A stretch of DNA of 64,000 bases from Ascarosepion bandense (Eukaryota; Mollusca; Cephalopoda; Sepiida; Sepiidae), in contig JBBBDQ010001122.1 in assembly GCA_037127315.1 (NCBI GenBank), positions 4,952,001 to 5,016,000 of the forward strand. The letters are read 5' to 3'. The notes beneath the pieces were generated by a model. The model worked only from the letters and a program-made list of their open reading frames with translations, made no database searches and was not told the DNA's origin. The position numbers were made by a program, and so were the translations under genes. Shown piece after piece: positions 1-12,224 of the stretch (positions within the stretch are counted from its first letter, which is position 1; every line of letters begins with the position of its first letter).

Positions 1-72
1 TCTCACTCTTTAGCCTTCCTCCTCCTCTCTCACTCTTTAGCCTTCCTCCTCCTCCTACTCTCTCATTCTTTA
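1..72. repeat. Pyrimidine-rich short tandem repeat at window edge
   Basis: Two to three imperfect copies of a 25-30 bp unit containing CTCACTCTTTAGCCTTCC, followed by polypyrimidine. The array probably continues left of the window. No coding potential. Confidence 0.6.
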
Positions 73-313
73 CTATTCTTCCATTTGGCAAAGGTAAGAG
101 AAAGGCTGAGGAGAGTAACGTTTAAAAAGAAAGAGGGGAAGGAAAAGCTCGTATAGAGAGTAAGTGGCGTAACGGACGGAGGAACTAAGGAAGAACAAGC
201 AAAATTATTATATGATATCTATATGCCAGATATATACAAATTGCGAGCATCTCCGAATAATTTACTTTAGGGTATGAAATGGAATTTATCGGTGGAATAT
301 CAAAAAGCTTTTG
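73..313. other. No recognisable feature
   Basis: AT-rich sequence between the edge repeat and the first family B element. I see no gene or repeat here. Confidence 0.5.
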
Positions 314-863
314 AGTTTAAGTTTTGCTTAACGGCATATCAAACTTTGTGAGTTATTTAATACCAAAAGGTAGGGTTTTAAAGGCATTTTTTAATATTTG
401 GTTACAGTGAAAAGGTTAATTTAGTCAGATTTTGATGAAAAGTTTATATTTTTATTTTAGAAAACTGAAGATGTCTTCTGGTTTTGTATTCAAAAGTGTA
501 TTGCTGGTAATATTTTTTCCCTTCAAAAATGTGTTATGGCAATAATTGTTTTGTTTTTTTTTTGTTTTTTTTTTTGTTTTTTCTCAGAAAAGTATTGTTG
601 GTAATATTTTTCTTGAAAAAAAATCAATACTTTTTTATAAAAGTTTATTTTTATGTATATATTTCTATAAAAGTCTTTCATAGTGTTTTGACTCCAGTTT
701 GGGGGTTAACTATTTTCTCATAGGTGAGACCCTAACAGATGCTACCACTACGGGTCAGGGTGGACCTGGGAACAACAGCAATTAAGAGGTGGATCCATGC
801 TCCTCACAACCTCCCAATCAAAGGCCTTGCTGCCGGATGCAATTTATCGTCATAGCAAGGATC
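314..863 (+). repeat. Interspersed repeat family B, copy 1
   Basis: Unclassified interspersed repeat of about 540 bp that recurs in this window near 9362, 10762, 30827, 35230, 44405 and 60094. It starts near AGTTTTG(C/T)TTAACGGCATATC. The T-rich middle contains a loosely repeated TTCAAAAATGT-type motif. The 3' part is conserved and GC-richer, and the element ends close to CCCAGGAC. No ORF, terminal inverted repeat or poly(A) tail was recognised, so it may be a SINE-like retroposon or a non-autonomous DNA element. Confidence 0.7.
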
Positions 864-1809
864 AAAAAGCTTTTGAAAAAATTTAAAAAAAAAACAATAC
901 TAACTTCTGAGTTACGGCTGACACATTAAGACCCGCAGTGACAGATAATATTGTCGTACTCTAGCCAATACGGCATAGGAGCGGTAATAGGCCATAAATT
1001 CGAAAATGGTACAGTCAAAGCAGTCGCCTACACTTTTAAGGAGTTTGAAAAATACGGAATAATCAGGCCTTGTGTCACACTTAAATATCTCATAAATGCA
1101 CCCGGTTTGAAATGAACGATTTTGGTAGCTGTCACTTCGCTGACAGCAAGACAACGAAATTTAAAATCTAAATTTTTTGTTCATTTAAAATACATTTATT
1201 GGAAAATATATTCAGTTTTAAAATACAGAGATCATTTTTATAACTTCAAAGGGCTTCATATGTTGGCTTATACTTTTTTCCACTATCCCATGAGTTGTTG
1301 CCAAACGGGAAGGAAAAATTAGCCTTCACAGATTTCAATTTTACTTAAATTTAAGTGTGTATGTACGTTTGCATATGTATATTTACAAATCTGAAAATAT
1401 TTCTATAATTTTTTTTTAAAATAAAAATATTTTCATTACCGAAAAATTCAATTTATAGTTTTAAAAAATTATTACTCAGCTCATGGTAGAAGTTGTCCAG
1501 ACTTATCAGGCGTATAATGTATTATTCTAATGTCTTATTTCAAACGTTAAACATCATAAGCGCGCGTAAGTCCCTCACACACAAAACTGACATAAGCATA
1601 TATATTACTTACGTGCATACAAAATGACACGCAGAAAGTAAGTGAATGACGGACAGAGAATCAACACTTTGATAATATAGATTAACCTTTCAAACTATTA
1701 CTCATCGGTGTCCTGTCAATGGAACTTAGAATACGCCTACTGCATGCTCTGAAGAGGGGTTATACCTTCCCAATGTGCTAACTTTCGGATGGATACTTGC
1801 AAATCTAAA
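864..1809. other. No recognisable gene
   Basis: AT-rich sequence with only short chance ORFs. No repeat family seen elsewhere in the window was recognised here. Confidence 0.45.
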
Positions 1810-2249
1810 TCTAAACTTATTTATAATTGGAACTTTGCCTGTGTGTATCCGTTACCTATAGACACAGAAACGGCTGAACCGATTTTCTTGAAAATTTACA
1901 CAGTTGTACTATAAGCGTCTGCGAGTGTTTTTAAAATCGGGTTATAGAAGGAGTGGTCCGATTTTAATCAAATGTGATCACTCATAGACAAAGACATAAG
2001 AAACGATATTCAGAAGTTTCAAGGTTGCAGTTCTTACAATAGTGCAGAAAATCGATAATATATATAAAAGGCAAGATGTTTGTGTGTGTCTGTTTATCTG
2101 TCTGTATGTCCTTCATACAAATCCACAATTTTTATTCGATTCTCACTAAACTTCACACAAATATTATTTACGCTGAGTCTGAGCTCCAGGACTATGGATT
2201 AGTTTTAAAGCTTTCATTACACCCGAGCAACGCCGGGCTATCCTGCTAG
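1810..2249 (+). mobile_element. Non-autonomous Helitron, internally deleted copy
   Basis: Begins with TC (TCTAAACTT) directly after an A and ends with CTAG directly before a T, the terminal signature of Helitrons, which insert between A and T without a target duplication. A GC-rich hairpin, CCCGAGCAACGCCGGG, sits about 10 bases before CTAG. This copy is 440 bp against 708 bp for the copy at 13982. It lacks much of the middle, including the stretch that in longer copies starts with a run of T after CTGTATGTCT. There is no Rep/helicase coding, so it is non-autonomous. Confidence 0.85.
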
Positions 2250-5200
2250 TATCAGTATAATCCGAACTTCTATCTTCCTACATCTTGGACACTTCGACGT
2301 GATATAATGGTTAACAAAATCCCGAGATCAGTTACGACTGAGTAGTGAGTTCAGTCTTCATTGCTCTTTAATGCTCTATAAATTCGGCCTTGTGCCACAT
2401 CTAAGCTACGCTACAAATTGCTATATCGGCATACATCTTCATTCATTTTTGTTTTAAAACTCATCTGTAACATTAAATACTCCAACAATTATCGATCGGT
2501 TGCCAATTATTACTCACCAATTTATCTCTTACTGAGTGGGTCGGGCCCAGTGCCAAAACTCGTTAACCTTACATATTCTGATCAGTCTCCGCCAAACGTC
2601 TTTAAAAAGCTGCAAGTTCTGGAAGCTTGCATCTTCGTTCTTCAGTGAGTGCTATAAATCTAGCCTTATTCCCAACTTGGTTTGGCTCCTAAAAATGTGT
2701 TTCACTTCAGCCAACATACAGAAACACCTGTCAACGTCTAACAAATACAAAAAAAATCCATACAAAAACAAATCACGTTGTTTAAATATCAGATATTCTA
2801 ACACGTTTCCATCAAGCTTGGATCATGTCGAGGCCAAATTTAGTCTCGTTTTTGACAGAAACGTTATCAAAATTATATCAGTTAAAACTTTTACAGAAAT
2901 TCTTAACGTAAGTGTATCAGCGGTGGCAAACGTTCCAGTGTTTATTCTACTGAATGTTATTATCTTGTTTTATTTTAATAACAGTTTAGCTCAATGGTTA
3001 GAGTGAATCACGAGCTATAAAGTATCTTTTAACGGGGTTGATCTCTAATGATGCAAAAGAAAGCGAACTTTAAACACCAGAAAAATTGTAAATCACATTT
3101 GTGTAGGTATCTCCACTAAATTGCGAAAAAAAAAAAATGCATAGTTATACTTTTAAACTGAAGTGTGAAAAATGAAAAAAAAATTTCTTGAAACTTATTT
3201 TAGTTTTAATTGAAAACTAAATGATTAAATTTACTATTTCCAGTAAGCAAAATACTCTGGTTTATTTCAAACAAATTATATTGATTGGAATATAAAAGTT
3301 TGAGATTTTTTTCAATCTTAATTTTGCCGCCATTTTTGAGCAATCGACACATTTGTAAACAAAAGTTAATTCTCGGTTTTAAAAAATCTTGTAAAAATAA
3401 AATATACATCTGTGACACATTTTTTGGAACATTAGCAAATTTTATGTTAAATTAATCTGATTTACACAAGTATTACTTATTTATAGCGTGAAATTTACAA
3501 TAAAACTATTTTTAATCACAGATTTGAACTTTGACCTTGTGCGCGCCTTAAATCAAGAACTTGTTGACAGGTACTTGATTAGAGGTAAACAGTGGATGGC
3601 ATTTATAAGTGACAAAATTGTACAAATTTTCTTTTCCAGTAAAGGAGGAAACTAACCTTTTAATTTGTACATAGAAATTACCATACAAAAAAAAAAAATA
3701 AAATGCACACAAAAAGTTTCAATTATTTTTAAAATATGGGGGCAGAACGATTGTTATTAAACTTTTCAATTTTCGATAGGCAATATAATCATCAATTCCT
3801 AACTAAAAACTCTAACCGAGACAGTTCTTTAAAGATTTTTAAAATATTTTAAAAACTTTATAAATTATTATAACAACAAAAATGAAACAATTCTTTTAAA
3901 ATTTCATTTGTATCGAAAAAATTATTTTCTTCAGACTATAATGTCCTTAATTTTTATTATTTATTCAAGCACTTAAAAGCTAAAATGAAATAATATCAGA
4001 GTTTTATTGCATTTTTTATTTTACTCTTCGGAGCAGATTTTCGGATACAGGGGACAAATTTAAAAATAAAAAATAGATTATTTATATTCCTCAATGAGTC
4101 CTGCATTAACTAACAAAATTATAGAACGCAATACTTTGAAATTTATTAAAATTCCATGGATTTACGTGGAAGTGGGTAACAGGGGTAAAAATTATTTTTA
4201 CCAAGACTTTTAAAAAATAATAATTTAAAAATAATTTAATTCATTTTTGAGTGAGTACTGAAATTTTCATTAAAATCTGACAATTATTTGATTTTTGCGA
4301 GAATTTTCAAATTGTCACCGGAAAAACGTGAACGATGTCATCATTACGTTTTCCATTGTAAACAGTCGTAACGTTTTGGTTACTCGCTAACTCAAATCAA
4401 AATAAGATTTTCCGCCAAAATTTCGAAAATGTTAAAAGGGGTTAAAAAATTTTTTTAAATAATTAAAAATTATCTTTATATTTCCTCTTAATTGTAAAAT
4501 AAACATTTTAAGAGAAAAAGATTGTTTTATTAAGTTTGGAACCTTTTTTTTATTCATGCTATACTGTTTTTTTTAGCGATTGATTAGAGGTACCGACTTG
4601 TGTAATGAAATCGCTATGCCAAAGAGTATGAATACCAGACTGTTAGGACGAATAAAACATATTCCAAGGGAATTAACCCCTTCCTGTTCCCAAACAGAGT
4701 ACCTCCCTTTGACCTCTGAAAGTGGGTACACACGAGTCACGTGATCAACGGGACATTCAGACGTGGGACGCATGAGGGAACAGACTTGGAATATGGCTGT
4801 CAATGGTTAAAGAACACATGTATTTTCTTCTGCCTTAATGGTTGTGACACACTACCCGATAACTTGGGACTGATACCGCATGTACACATTTTGTAATGTT
4901 TCTCCATGTAAAATAAATGTATCTTCCAGTTAACCGTGAGTAGACATCTACTTTTCTTTCGTTCCATGCATTTTCTCCACGTGCTGCGCGCGCGCACACA
5001 CATTCGTCCACGGACCATGAATCATACTATAAGTTAAGGCATTTTAGTTATGAGACAACACCCCGTTCATAACACAGACAATCTTTTATTTAACATTACA
5101 TTATATTCAGTCAGTGTGTGCGTGCACAGTCCCGAAGTTCTCATCTTAAACGCGAACTTTACATTTTCTTCTTCGATATCTGAGAATCTGCCCATCTCAT

Positions 5201-5305
5201 CAGTATAGTGGATATTCATATATTTAACAGTCCCTCACGTGCGCACATACCAGCTGATGACATCATACGTACACAAAGTTATTCAAGCAAAATCAATTGG
5301 TAGCA
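2250..5305. other. Gene-free AT-rich stretch
   Basis: About 3 kb without recognisable coding. A 156-codon ORF at 2536-3006 (+) has no family resemblance and is probably chance. A short stretch near 2385-2410 (AATTCGGCCTTGTG) resembles the start of family C and the 3' end of the Tx1 LINE. The remainder is A/T-rich with several A-runs. Confidence 0.45.
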
Positions 5306-5979
5306 TTAAACTTATTTATAAATAGAACTGTTTGTGTCCGTTACCTATAGACTCCGAAACAGCTGAACCGATTTTCTTGAAAATTTACACAGTTGTACTA
5401 TAAGCGTCTGCGAGTGTTCTTAGCTAGATTTTGTGTCGAGGTACACCGACAAATATCGAAAATCGATAATCGAAAAAATCGGGTTATAGAAGAAGTGGTC
5501 CAATTTTAATCAAATTTGCTACACTCATAGACAAAGACATAAGAAACGATATTCAGAAATTTCAAGGTTTAAGTTCTTACAATGGTGCAGAAAATCGATA
5601 ATATATAAGGCAAGATGTTTGTGTGTGTATGTTTATCTGCCTGTATGTCTGTATTTTTTTTTCAGCCCTTTTATTTTAGTTTTTGCTTCGGGTTTGGCTC
5701 TAAGTAGGTATAATTGTAGTTCTTAGTCTCAAAGGACTTATTTAGCCTTCAAAATTCAGTTTACGACGAAAAATAAAAACTTATTTGATATCGATACCAG
5801 GAAATCAAAATTTGACTTACATCCATTCTTTTTTCTTTCAGTCTACGGTTTCGCTTTAACTGGAAACAACTATTGCTTTTTAGTCTTTCGTACCAACGTC
5901 CAAAGAGTCTGAGCTCGAGAACCATGGATTAGTTTTAAAGCTTTCATTACACCCGAACAACGCCGGGCTATACTGCTAG
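5306..5979 (+). mobile_element. Non-autonomous Helitron, copy 2
   Basis: Same family as the copy at 13982. The 5' TC terminus is eroded (the sequence reads ATTAAACTT), but the 3' hairpin and terminal CTAG, followed by T, are present. The internal AT-microsatellite seed before AAGGCAAGATG is short in this copy. No coding capacity. Confidence 0.8.
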
Positions 5980-6635
5980 TATAATATATTCCTTGTGAAC
6001 TAATGCTAAAGTATAAAAAAACAGAACTGTACCAAAAAACAAAAAAATATTTCTTAGCAACTTTCTGAAACAACTAATATAGATATGTAACGCGAAAAGA
6101 AAAATGATATGATGTTCCACACTATTCAAACAAAAGATTAGGAAGGAAACCTCCATCAATACTGAAAAAGAGCGATAACAGTTACTGAACTTTTGAGGTC
6201 AATTTTCCACAAAAACAAATTTCAATCGAGATTGGTACGGATTGGAAACGGCTATTACCAACGCACTTCGCTTGGGTTTCACACACTTATCCTAGGGCAC
6301 CCCCACCTTTCAAAACAGTGTTTAAAAGATCTCTAAACACCATAAGCTGCTTCATGGAGTACGCCTTCATCTTGACCTTCTTGAGAGAAGCCGTATGTTG
6401 CAGATAATTAAATATAATCTGTACAGAAGCTGACCGACATGAGTGAGCGGTATTTTGGACGAGATACGAACAATGCAACGGTTATACGGTACACAAGCCC
6501 ACTCAATGACTGTTGATTGAGCAGCCTGAAGGAGTATGAATTCTTACATGCGGGTAAGGTTGCTTTTGATTAGTTGCCACAATGTACATCAAGGTCATGC
6601 AACCAGTCCTCGAGGTTTTTAAAAGAGGTCTCGGT
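5980..6635. other. No recognisable feature
   Basis: No repeat family or coding region recognised. ORFs here are short and lack motifs. Confidence 0.4.
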
Positions 6636-6824
6636 CTTTCGAGCACCCTCCCTCCCTCTCACTTTGCTCTTTCGAGCACCCTCCCTCTCTCACTTTGCTC
6701 TTTCGAGCACCCTCCCTCTCTCACTTTGCTCTTTCGAGCACCCTCCCTCTCTCACTTTGCTCTTTCGAGCACCCTCCCTCTCTCACTTTGCTCTTTCGAG
6801 CACCCTCCCTCTCTCACTTTCGAT
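6636..6824. repeat. 31-bp tandem repeat, six copies
   Basis: A 31-bp unit containing TTTCGAGCACCCTCCCTCTC repeats with cores at about 6639, 6672, 6703, 6734, 6765 and 6796. The strict 31-bp spacing and near-identical units indicate recent expansion. It is followed by CT-rich sequence to about 6885. Because 31 is not a multiple of 3, the long ORFs crossing it are artefacts of the repeat. Confidence 0.9.
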
Positions 6825-6885
6825 CTCTCCCTCTCTCTCTGATCTCTTTCGATCTCCCCTTCTTCTTCTCTCTCTCTCTCGTTAA

Positions 6886-8215
6886 TAGTGCTCTATATAT
6901 TGTATTCAAAACTAAGTTTGTCCTCGTCAACCTTTCCCTTCGGTCATAGAAAGAATTATACGCAAATAAATGCCGGATAAGAAATGGAGGGATTCTGTCA
7001 CGCCATACAACCAATCATTTTTAACTTCCTTTCCCTTATAAAATGTTTTCTGCGTCTCTTTTCGAAATGATGAGTTAAGAGCATTTGTTATTCTTCATAG
7101 TGGTGACCTGAAGCAATTCATCCAACTATACGCTACAGTCTCCTCGCACCATCTTAGTTAAGATTATACAAATATCCGCACAATACAAACATTCATCTTA
7201 TATACAAAACGAAGGAAGAAAAGTATATACAAGCTCTGATCAAAATGTATCGTCACCAGTTTTATAAAAAGAAAACTACAACACATATCCATTCAGCATT
7301 TAATCTCCTTCGGAATAATCCCCAACACTTCATCTGGCAACGTTTCCATTAATTCAAGCATTCCTGGAACATTGTGAAAACAGAGCCCATAGAGGTTGCT
7401 TTTCCGATCACAACAATCTTAACCTCTTCAAGTCCAGCTTTTCTTTTCTGCATTAGGCTAAGTTGATTTTTCACTGTTTTTAGAAAATCAGTACTACACT
7501 TGGTGTAAAAGCTGGAGTTTGATGTGATAAGTACGGCCACCAAAAGTCAGATTCATAACTGTCACCAATTTTTTTAGCATTTATTTTTAAATATAGTCTG
7601 AAAAAGCTTAAAGAAATAACTAATTACCGTAGGTTTTTGCTGACAAATTGACTTCAAAATTTTACTATTTCAAGAATTTTGTATTAGATATGTTGAAAAG
7701 AAAACAATCACACTAAAATTTTTATGAATAACCACTAGCAAAATATGCATTATTTTTACTATATTCGATAAGGAAAACTGTAAAAAAATGATTACCAAAA
7801 CGTATACTCGATGCTTTGCTTTGATATGTTAAATCACAATTTCTAAAAATAGGTAAGAGCATATATAACAGCATAATACTGATGGGCATAAGTTATAAGT
7901 CAAAATTTTAAAATTTGCATTGTTTCCTGAACACTAAAGCTACTGCATTATATAAAATATTAAATCATAATATAACTAAATTGTTCAGCATAATTTCCCT
8001 TTGAAGTAAAGAGAAGTTTTATTCGATGGCACAAAGATTTAGTAATATTGTGCTTGTGCTACATATCTTTCCCATATAGTAAGGCTTCAGTAAATTATAC
8101 ATTTTATAAAACTGGATGATAAGGCGTTCACTGATCACCTGAATGAAATTGCAAGGCTGGATTTTGAATTTAAACTTAAATCTTCAAATTGCTTTCTGAA
8201 AACGACAAAGACAAA
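6886..8215. other. Gene-free stretch
   Basis: No recognised coding region or repeat. A 64-codon minus-strand ORF at 7349-7543 has no motif I can name. The surrounding 7200-7560 could be a very old transposon relic, but I cannot support that. Confidence 0.4.
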
Positions 8216-8690
8216 AAAATAAAAATACGACAACAAACAAAAAAAAACGACGACAACAAAAAAACGACGACAAAAAAAAAACGACAAAAAAAAAAAACGA
8301 CAACAAAAAAAACGACGACAACAAAAAAACGACGACAACAAAAAAACGACAACAAAAAAAAACGACAACAACAAAAAAACGACGACAACAAAAAAAAAAC
8401 GACAACAAAAAAAACAACAACAAAAAAAAACAACAACAAAAAAAACAACAAAAAAAACGACAACAAAAAAAAAACGACAACAAAAAAACAACAAAAAACG
8501 ACCACAAAAACAACAAAAAAACGACCACAAAAAACAACAAAAAAACGACCACAAAAAAACGACAACAAAAAAAACGACAACAAAAAAACAACAACAAAAA
8601 AACAACAACAAAACTACAAGAAAGCGACAAGAAAAAATAAAAACAAGAAAAAAAAAATAAAAACTACAACAAAAAAACAAAAATATAACG
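8216..8690. repeat. A-rich tandem array built on (CGACAACAAAAAA)n-like units
   Basis: About 470 bp of short units in which runs of 4-9 A separate CGAC, CAAC or CCAC groups, with drifting period. The plus strand is almost free of T. Long lysine/threonine-rich and phenylalanine/valine-rich ORFs on the two strands are a by-product of the composition. Confidence 0.9.
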
Positions 8691-8961
8691 TAAAGAATTT
8701 GGAAAAAATATTGTCCTTATTTATCATGCCGAACCTCAATTTTCAAATTGAAGGCAATACAACGGTTCAAAAATCGACCTGCCCTATTCGTATATATGAT
8801 CATAATCTGAACTTAGCTCTTCATCTTACATCCATACAGTCTCATTTAGTAACGATCTATTTTGAGTAGCACTTTAACTTTGTATTGCGCAAGCAATTAA
8901 TATAAAGAAAGCATCACTGTTGTCACAAGTTTACATTTCATTTATTTTTCTGAAGGTTCTC
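8691..8961. other. No recognisable feature
   Basis: AT-rich unique-looking sequence. Confidence 0.4.
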
Positions 8962-9120
8962 TCTTAAGTGTCATGCGTGATGCATGCTTGTGTCCTCATG
9001 CCTTTGTCTGTCCTGCTATTTAACCTTTAAATGAGGGAGCAAAGATGATTCATATTTTTTTAGTGATTATCCATCGCCCAACCCGCACATCTAAGTTTAC
9101 AGCACCTGGTATTTCCAGTT
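8962..9120 (-). mobile_element. 5S-headed SINE, truncated and internally deleted copy
   Basis: Read on the minus strand, 9119-9093 matches the 3' end of 5S rRNA (GGTGCTGTAAACTT-type ending). It is followed by the same junction sequence seen in the copy at 11290-11698, and later by motifs of the common SINE body: a TTAAATAGCAGGACAGA-like segment and the final ATCACGCATGACACTTAA-like segment. The body is internally deleted. No coding capacity. Confidence 0.55.
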
Positions 9121-9361
9121 TGTTTTTAACGGCTTAACCATCTGCAGGTTATTTAAAGCCAGAAAATATTTTTGGTTGTAAGAATTTTTGGAGATAATAT
9201 TCCTTTACTGGTACGAGGCCTACTAATTAAGCAATAGTTTGGGTGTGAGAAAGGGTGGATTGCAGGTGGTCGAGTTACCTGTGAGAAGACCTCATTAGAA
9301 CAGATGCAATTAAAACATTTATATAAAAGACACAAACCATATGACGGCGATGGGAAAGAGT
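9121..9361. other. No recognisable feature
   Basis: No gene or repeat recognised. Confidence 0.4.
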
Positions 9362-9897
9362 TGTAGTTTTGTTTAACGGCATATCAACACCTCTGTGGGT
9401 TATCTAATGCCAAAAAGGTGGGGTGTAAAGATGTTTTTTAATGTTCGGTTATAGTGAGAAGGTTGATTTAGTCAGATTTTAATGAATTTTTTTTTGTTTT
9501 TGTTCTTTTTTTATTTTAGAAATCTGAAAGTGTGTTCTAGTTTTGTATTCAAAAATGTTTTGCTGAGAATAATATTTCCTTCAAAAATGTGTTATGGTAA
9601 TAATTATTTCTTCAAAAATATATTGTTGGTAATATTTTTCCTTCAAAAATGTATATTTTTCTGTAAAAGTCTTTTCTATGTATATATTACAATAAAAGAG
9701 AATTTTTATACGTTTTATAGTGTTTAGACCCCAGTTTGGGGGCTATTTGCCCATAGCTGGGACCCTAACAGGTACTACCACACCGAGTCAGGGTGAACCT
9801 GAGAAAAGCAGCAATTAAGAGGTGGTTCCATGCTCATCACAACCTTCTAATCAGAAGCCTTACTGCCGGATGAAGTTTACTGTCATGCCCAGGACCA
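9362..9897 (+). repeat. Interspersed repeat family B, copy 2
   Basis: Full-length copy from the GTTTTGTTTAACGGCATATC start to the CCCAGGACC end, as described for the copy at 314-863. Confidence 0.8.
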
Positions 9898-10128
9898 GCG
9901 GTGGGAAAGAGACTGAAATTAAAATGCCAGGTCAGGACTGATAACATGACAGATCCGCCTTAGGATTTTCTCGAGAATCTCTAGATATACAAGGTGTGAC
10001 ACAAATACTTCCCACATATTGGTAAGAGAATAATAGATATACGCGGGAAGTATTACTACTGCACTTTGCATTAGAGGAACTACAGATCAGATGATGAGAA
10101 TACTATAGACGGGGCAACGAAAATGTGT

Positions 10129-10597
10129 TGTTTTTTTTTGTTTTTTTTTAATCATTTCACCCCGAGCAAGGCGGAAACGCCACTGATGTGCAGGGGGTTA
10201 CATAAATGTAAAAAGATTAATTAGAAAAGAGTGAGGAGTACAAACTAGTTAGAAAGGAACAATAGAAAGCAGGTGCGATGACAGATACATAGGTGGAGAG
10301 AAAGGGAAGGTTATACAGGGGTGGGGAGAGAGCTAGAGTCCAGTGGTTAGTAGATGAGTTTGCATTTAAATTTCTGGAGGTTGTAGTCGTCAGGAAAGCA
10401 AGAATACGGGAGCGAGTTCCACAGGCGGGAAGTGCGAGAGAAGAAGCTGCAGGAGTAGAATTGACGTCTGCATTTGGCTAACTTGACTTTGAATGGGTGG
10501 GACCCAGTTGCCAGTCTGGTTGCACGAGGAAACACCTGTTGAGGAGGCACCAGTGACTTAAGCTCGGCCGAGCAGAAGCCATGAAAATATTTAACAA
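10129..10597 (-). mobile_element. CR1/L2-like LINE 3' fragment
   Basis: On the minus strand this encodes the C-terminal end of a CR1/L2/jockey-type reverse transcriptase, including the recurring SRTSRLWNSLP motif followed by NLQKFK. A 3' UTR follows, ending in the motif that reads CTTGCTCGGGGTGAAATGATT on the minus strand and an A-rich tail (a T-run at 10129-10151 on the plus strand). It is 5'-truncated, as is usual for LINE insertions, and has no intact ORF. Related tails occur near 15640, 33150, 43663 and 55549. Confidence 0.75.
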
Positions 10598-10761
10598 GGA
10601 AATTGAAAAAAAGAGAAGAACTTATACAAATTGCGGCCTAAATATCTCTCACATTTCAAACTGTCATTTGTATGGTGCTAGTGGATTAAGGTAAGCGGCA
10701 ATGATTCCTTCATCTAGCTAATCTCTTACTTTTGTCAAATACCATCAGTTACTATCTTGAT

Positions 10762-11274
10762 TTAAGTTTTGTTTGACGACATATCAACCTCTGTGGGTTA
10801 TTTAAGGCTAAAAAGATGGGGTTTTAAGGTATTTTTTAATGTTCGGTTATAGTAAGAAGGTTGATTTAGTCAGATTTTTATTAAATGTTTTTTGTTTCCC
10901 CCCTCCCCATTTTTTTTTTAGAAAACTGAAAATGTCTTAGTTTTGTATTCAAAAATGTTTTACTGAAAATATTTTTTCCTTCAAAAGATGTGTTATAATA
11001 ATAACAACTCTTTCTTCAAAAATGCATATTTTTCTATAAAAGTCTATTTTTACGTATATATTTCTATAAAAGTGTATTTTTATACTTTCATAGTGTTTTG
11101 AATCCAGTTTGGGGTCAAAACACAATGAAAAGACACAGTTGGGACTCTAACAAGTGCTACCACTCCGGGTCAGAGTGAACCTGAGAAGAGCAATTAAGAG
11201 GTGGTTCGATGCTCCTAACAACCTTCTAATCAGAGGCCTTGCTGCCGGATGCAGTTTACCGTCATTCCCAGGAA
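10762..11274 (+). repeat. Interspersed repeat family B, copy 3
   Basis: Nearly full-length copy. The middle is slightly shorter, and the conserved 3' segment ending TTCCCAGGA is present. Confidence 0.8.
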
Positions 11275-11289
11275 CTATCTTGAATAACG

Positions 11290-11698
11290 TTTATTGTTGA
11301 AACGTTTCTAGCAAATCTGTAATCGCAAAAACGTTGAAAGCTGAGAAGAGAAATATAAAACTATTTATACTATTTACATCGCTCGGGTTGTTATCTGTAT
11401 CTTTGTTGTCATATTCACAACGTTTCAGCCGTTGTAGGCTCAAGCCTTCTTCAGGCGATTGGAATTTCGAACTGAACCATTTATTTCATTTACCTCTGCT
11501 GTAGCCAGGTACAGTACACTGGCTACAGGGAATTGGAAATCGGCTCTCGATTATTATCTACTACACCACCCACAGATCCAAGTTTACAGCATTTGGGATT
11601 CTCAAGGGTGTCTCCCATCTAAGTACTGACTAGGCTCGACGTTGCTTAACCTAGGTGATCGTATGGGAATCGGTGTTTCAACGTGATGTGGACGTAAA
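11290..11698 (-). mobile_element. Composite SINE: 5S rRNA head, tRNA-like segment and body
   Basis: Read on the minus strand, three modules follow each other. First is an approximately full-length 5S rRNA-like sequence (11698-11580). Second is a segment with pol III-like boxes (11579-11525: GGTGGTGTAGTAG as A box, then GCCGATTTCCAATTCCC as an imperfect B box). Third is a body with a perfect 8-bp stem (GTAGCCAG / CTGGCTAC) and a segment reading CTGAAGAAGGCTTGAGCC. The body recurs at 47981-48096. This resembles the published chimeric 5S-tRNA layout of vertebrate AmnSINE1, but the family here is not identified. Confidence 0.65.
11580..11698 (-). pseudogene. 5S rRNA-like sequence (SINE head or 5S pseudogene)
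   Basis: The minus strand aligns along its length with metazoan 5S rRNA. Landmarks are ATCACGTTGAAA, GATCACC, GGTTAAGCAACGTCGAG, AGTACTTAGATGGGAGAC and a GTGCTGTA-like 3' end (here ATGCTGTAAACTT). It carries many substitutions relative to a functional 5S. It is directly followed by a tRNA-like segment rather than a T-run terminator, so it is best read as the head of a SINE. Confidence 0.75.
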
Positions 11699-11844
11699 TA
11701 ATTTAATCAATAAGATATATATTTAAAGAAAATATATCAATATATGGCGGGAAGCTTAGATGTTGACTTCAATGTCTACTTTCATATTTCCATACACGTT
11801 ATCCCCGATATTAAGCATTAACTCATAAATATAACATACTAAAA

Positions 11845-11849
<5 letters not shown>

Positions 11850-11882
<33 letters not shown>
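11850..11882. repeat. (AT)n microsatellite
   Basis: Uninterrupted AT dinucleotide run immediately left of a long inverted repeat. Confidence 0.95.
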
Positions 11883-11884
<2 letters not shown>

Positions 11885-11887
<3 letters not shown>

Positions 11888-12090
11888 TGGTGTTTCATTA
11901 TTTTTTGGTACGGTTTGAATGTGTGGTTTGCCAAATTTAAGGTAATAACTAGGAAGTTGACTATTTTTAAATTAGATTTAAAATAGAGATTTCCTCTACT
12001 TTAAAAATAGTCAACTTCCTAGATATTACCTTAAATTTGACAAACGACACATTCAAACCGTACCAAAAAAAATAATGAAACACCAACCTG
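11885..12090. repeat. Long inverted repeat (hairpin) with about 90-bp arms
   Basis: The left arm (11885-11975) and right arm (12000-12090) are reverse complements at roughly 90-95% by eye, with a loop of about 25 nt. For example, TAGGAAGTTGACTATTTTTAAA on the left is mirrored by TTTAAAAATAGTCAACTTCCTA on the right. Transcribed RNA would form a nearly perfect duplex. No coding. It may be a foldback part of a retroelement whose hammerhead-like core lies next to it. Confidence 0.9.
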
Positions 12091-12224
12091 CATAAACTTC
12101 CACTCCAACCACCCACAACAAATAATTAGACAAATCCCCACAATCGTAAACACTAGAATCAACAAACTATCATCGAATAGCAAAATCTTTAATGAAAACA
12201 ATATATATATATATACATATATTG

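Noticed and set aside
2536..3006. 156-codon ORF
   Set aside because: No motif, no splice or repeat context, AT-rich; length is possible by chance.
6574..6949. Three overlapping ORFs with repeated FRAPSLSHFALS-like peptide
   Set aside because: Produced by a 31-bp tandem repeat read in all frames; no start context or homology.
7200..7560. Possible old transposase relic on the minus strand
   Set aside because: No catalytic motif or terminal repeat could be identified.
8135..8869. Long K/T-rich and F/V/C-rich ORFs on both strands
   Set aside because: They follow from the A-rich tandem array; open frames occur in several frames at once and carry no protein signal.
11430..11460. Hammerhead core in CTGAAGAAGGCTTGAGCCTACAAC…GAAAC (minus strand)
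   Set aside because: Spacing between CTGAAGA and GAAA is not closed by a consistent stem II; better read as SINE body.
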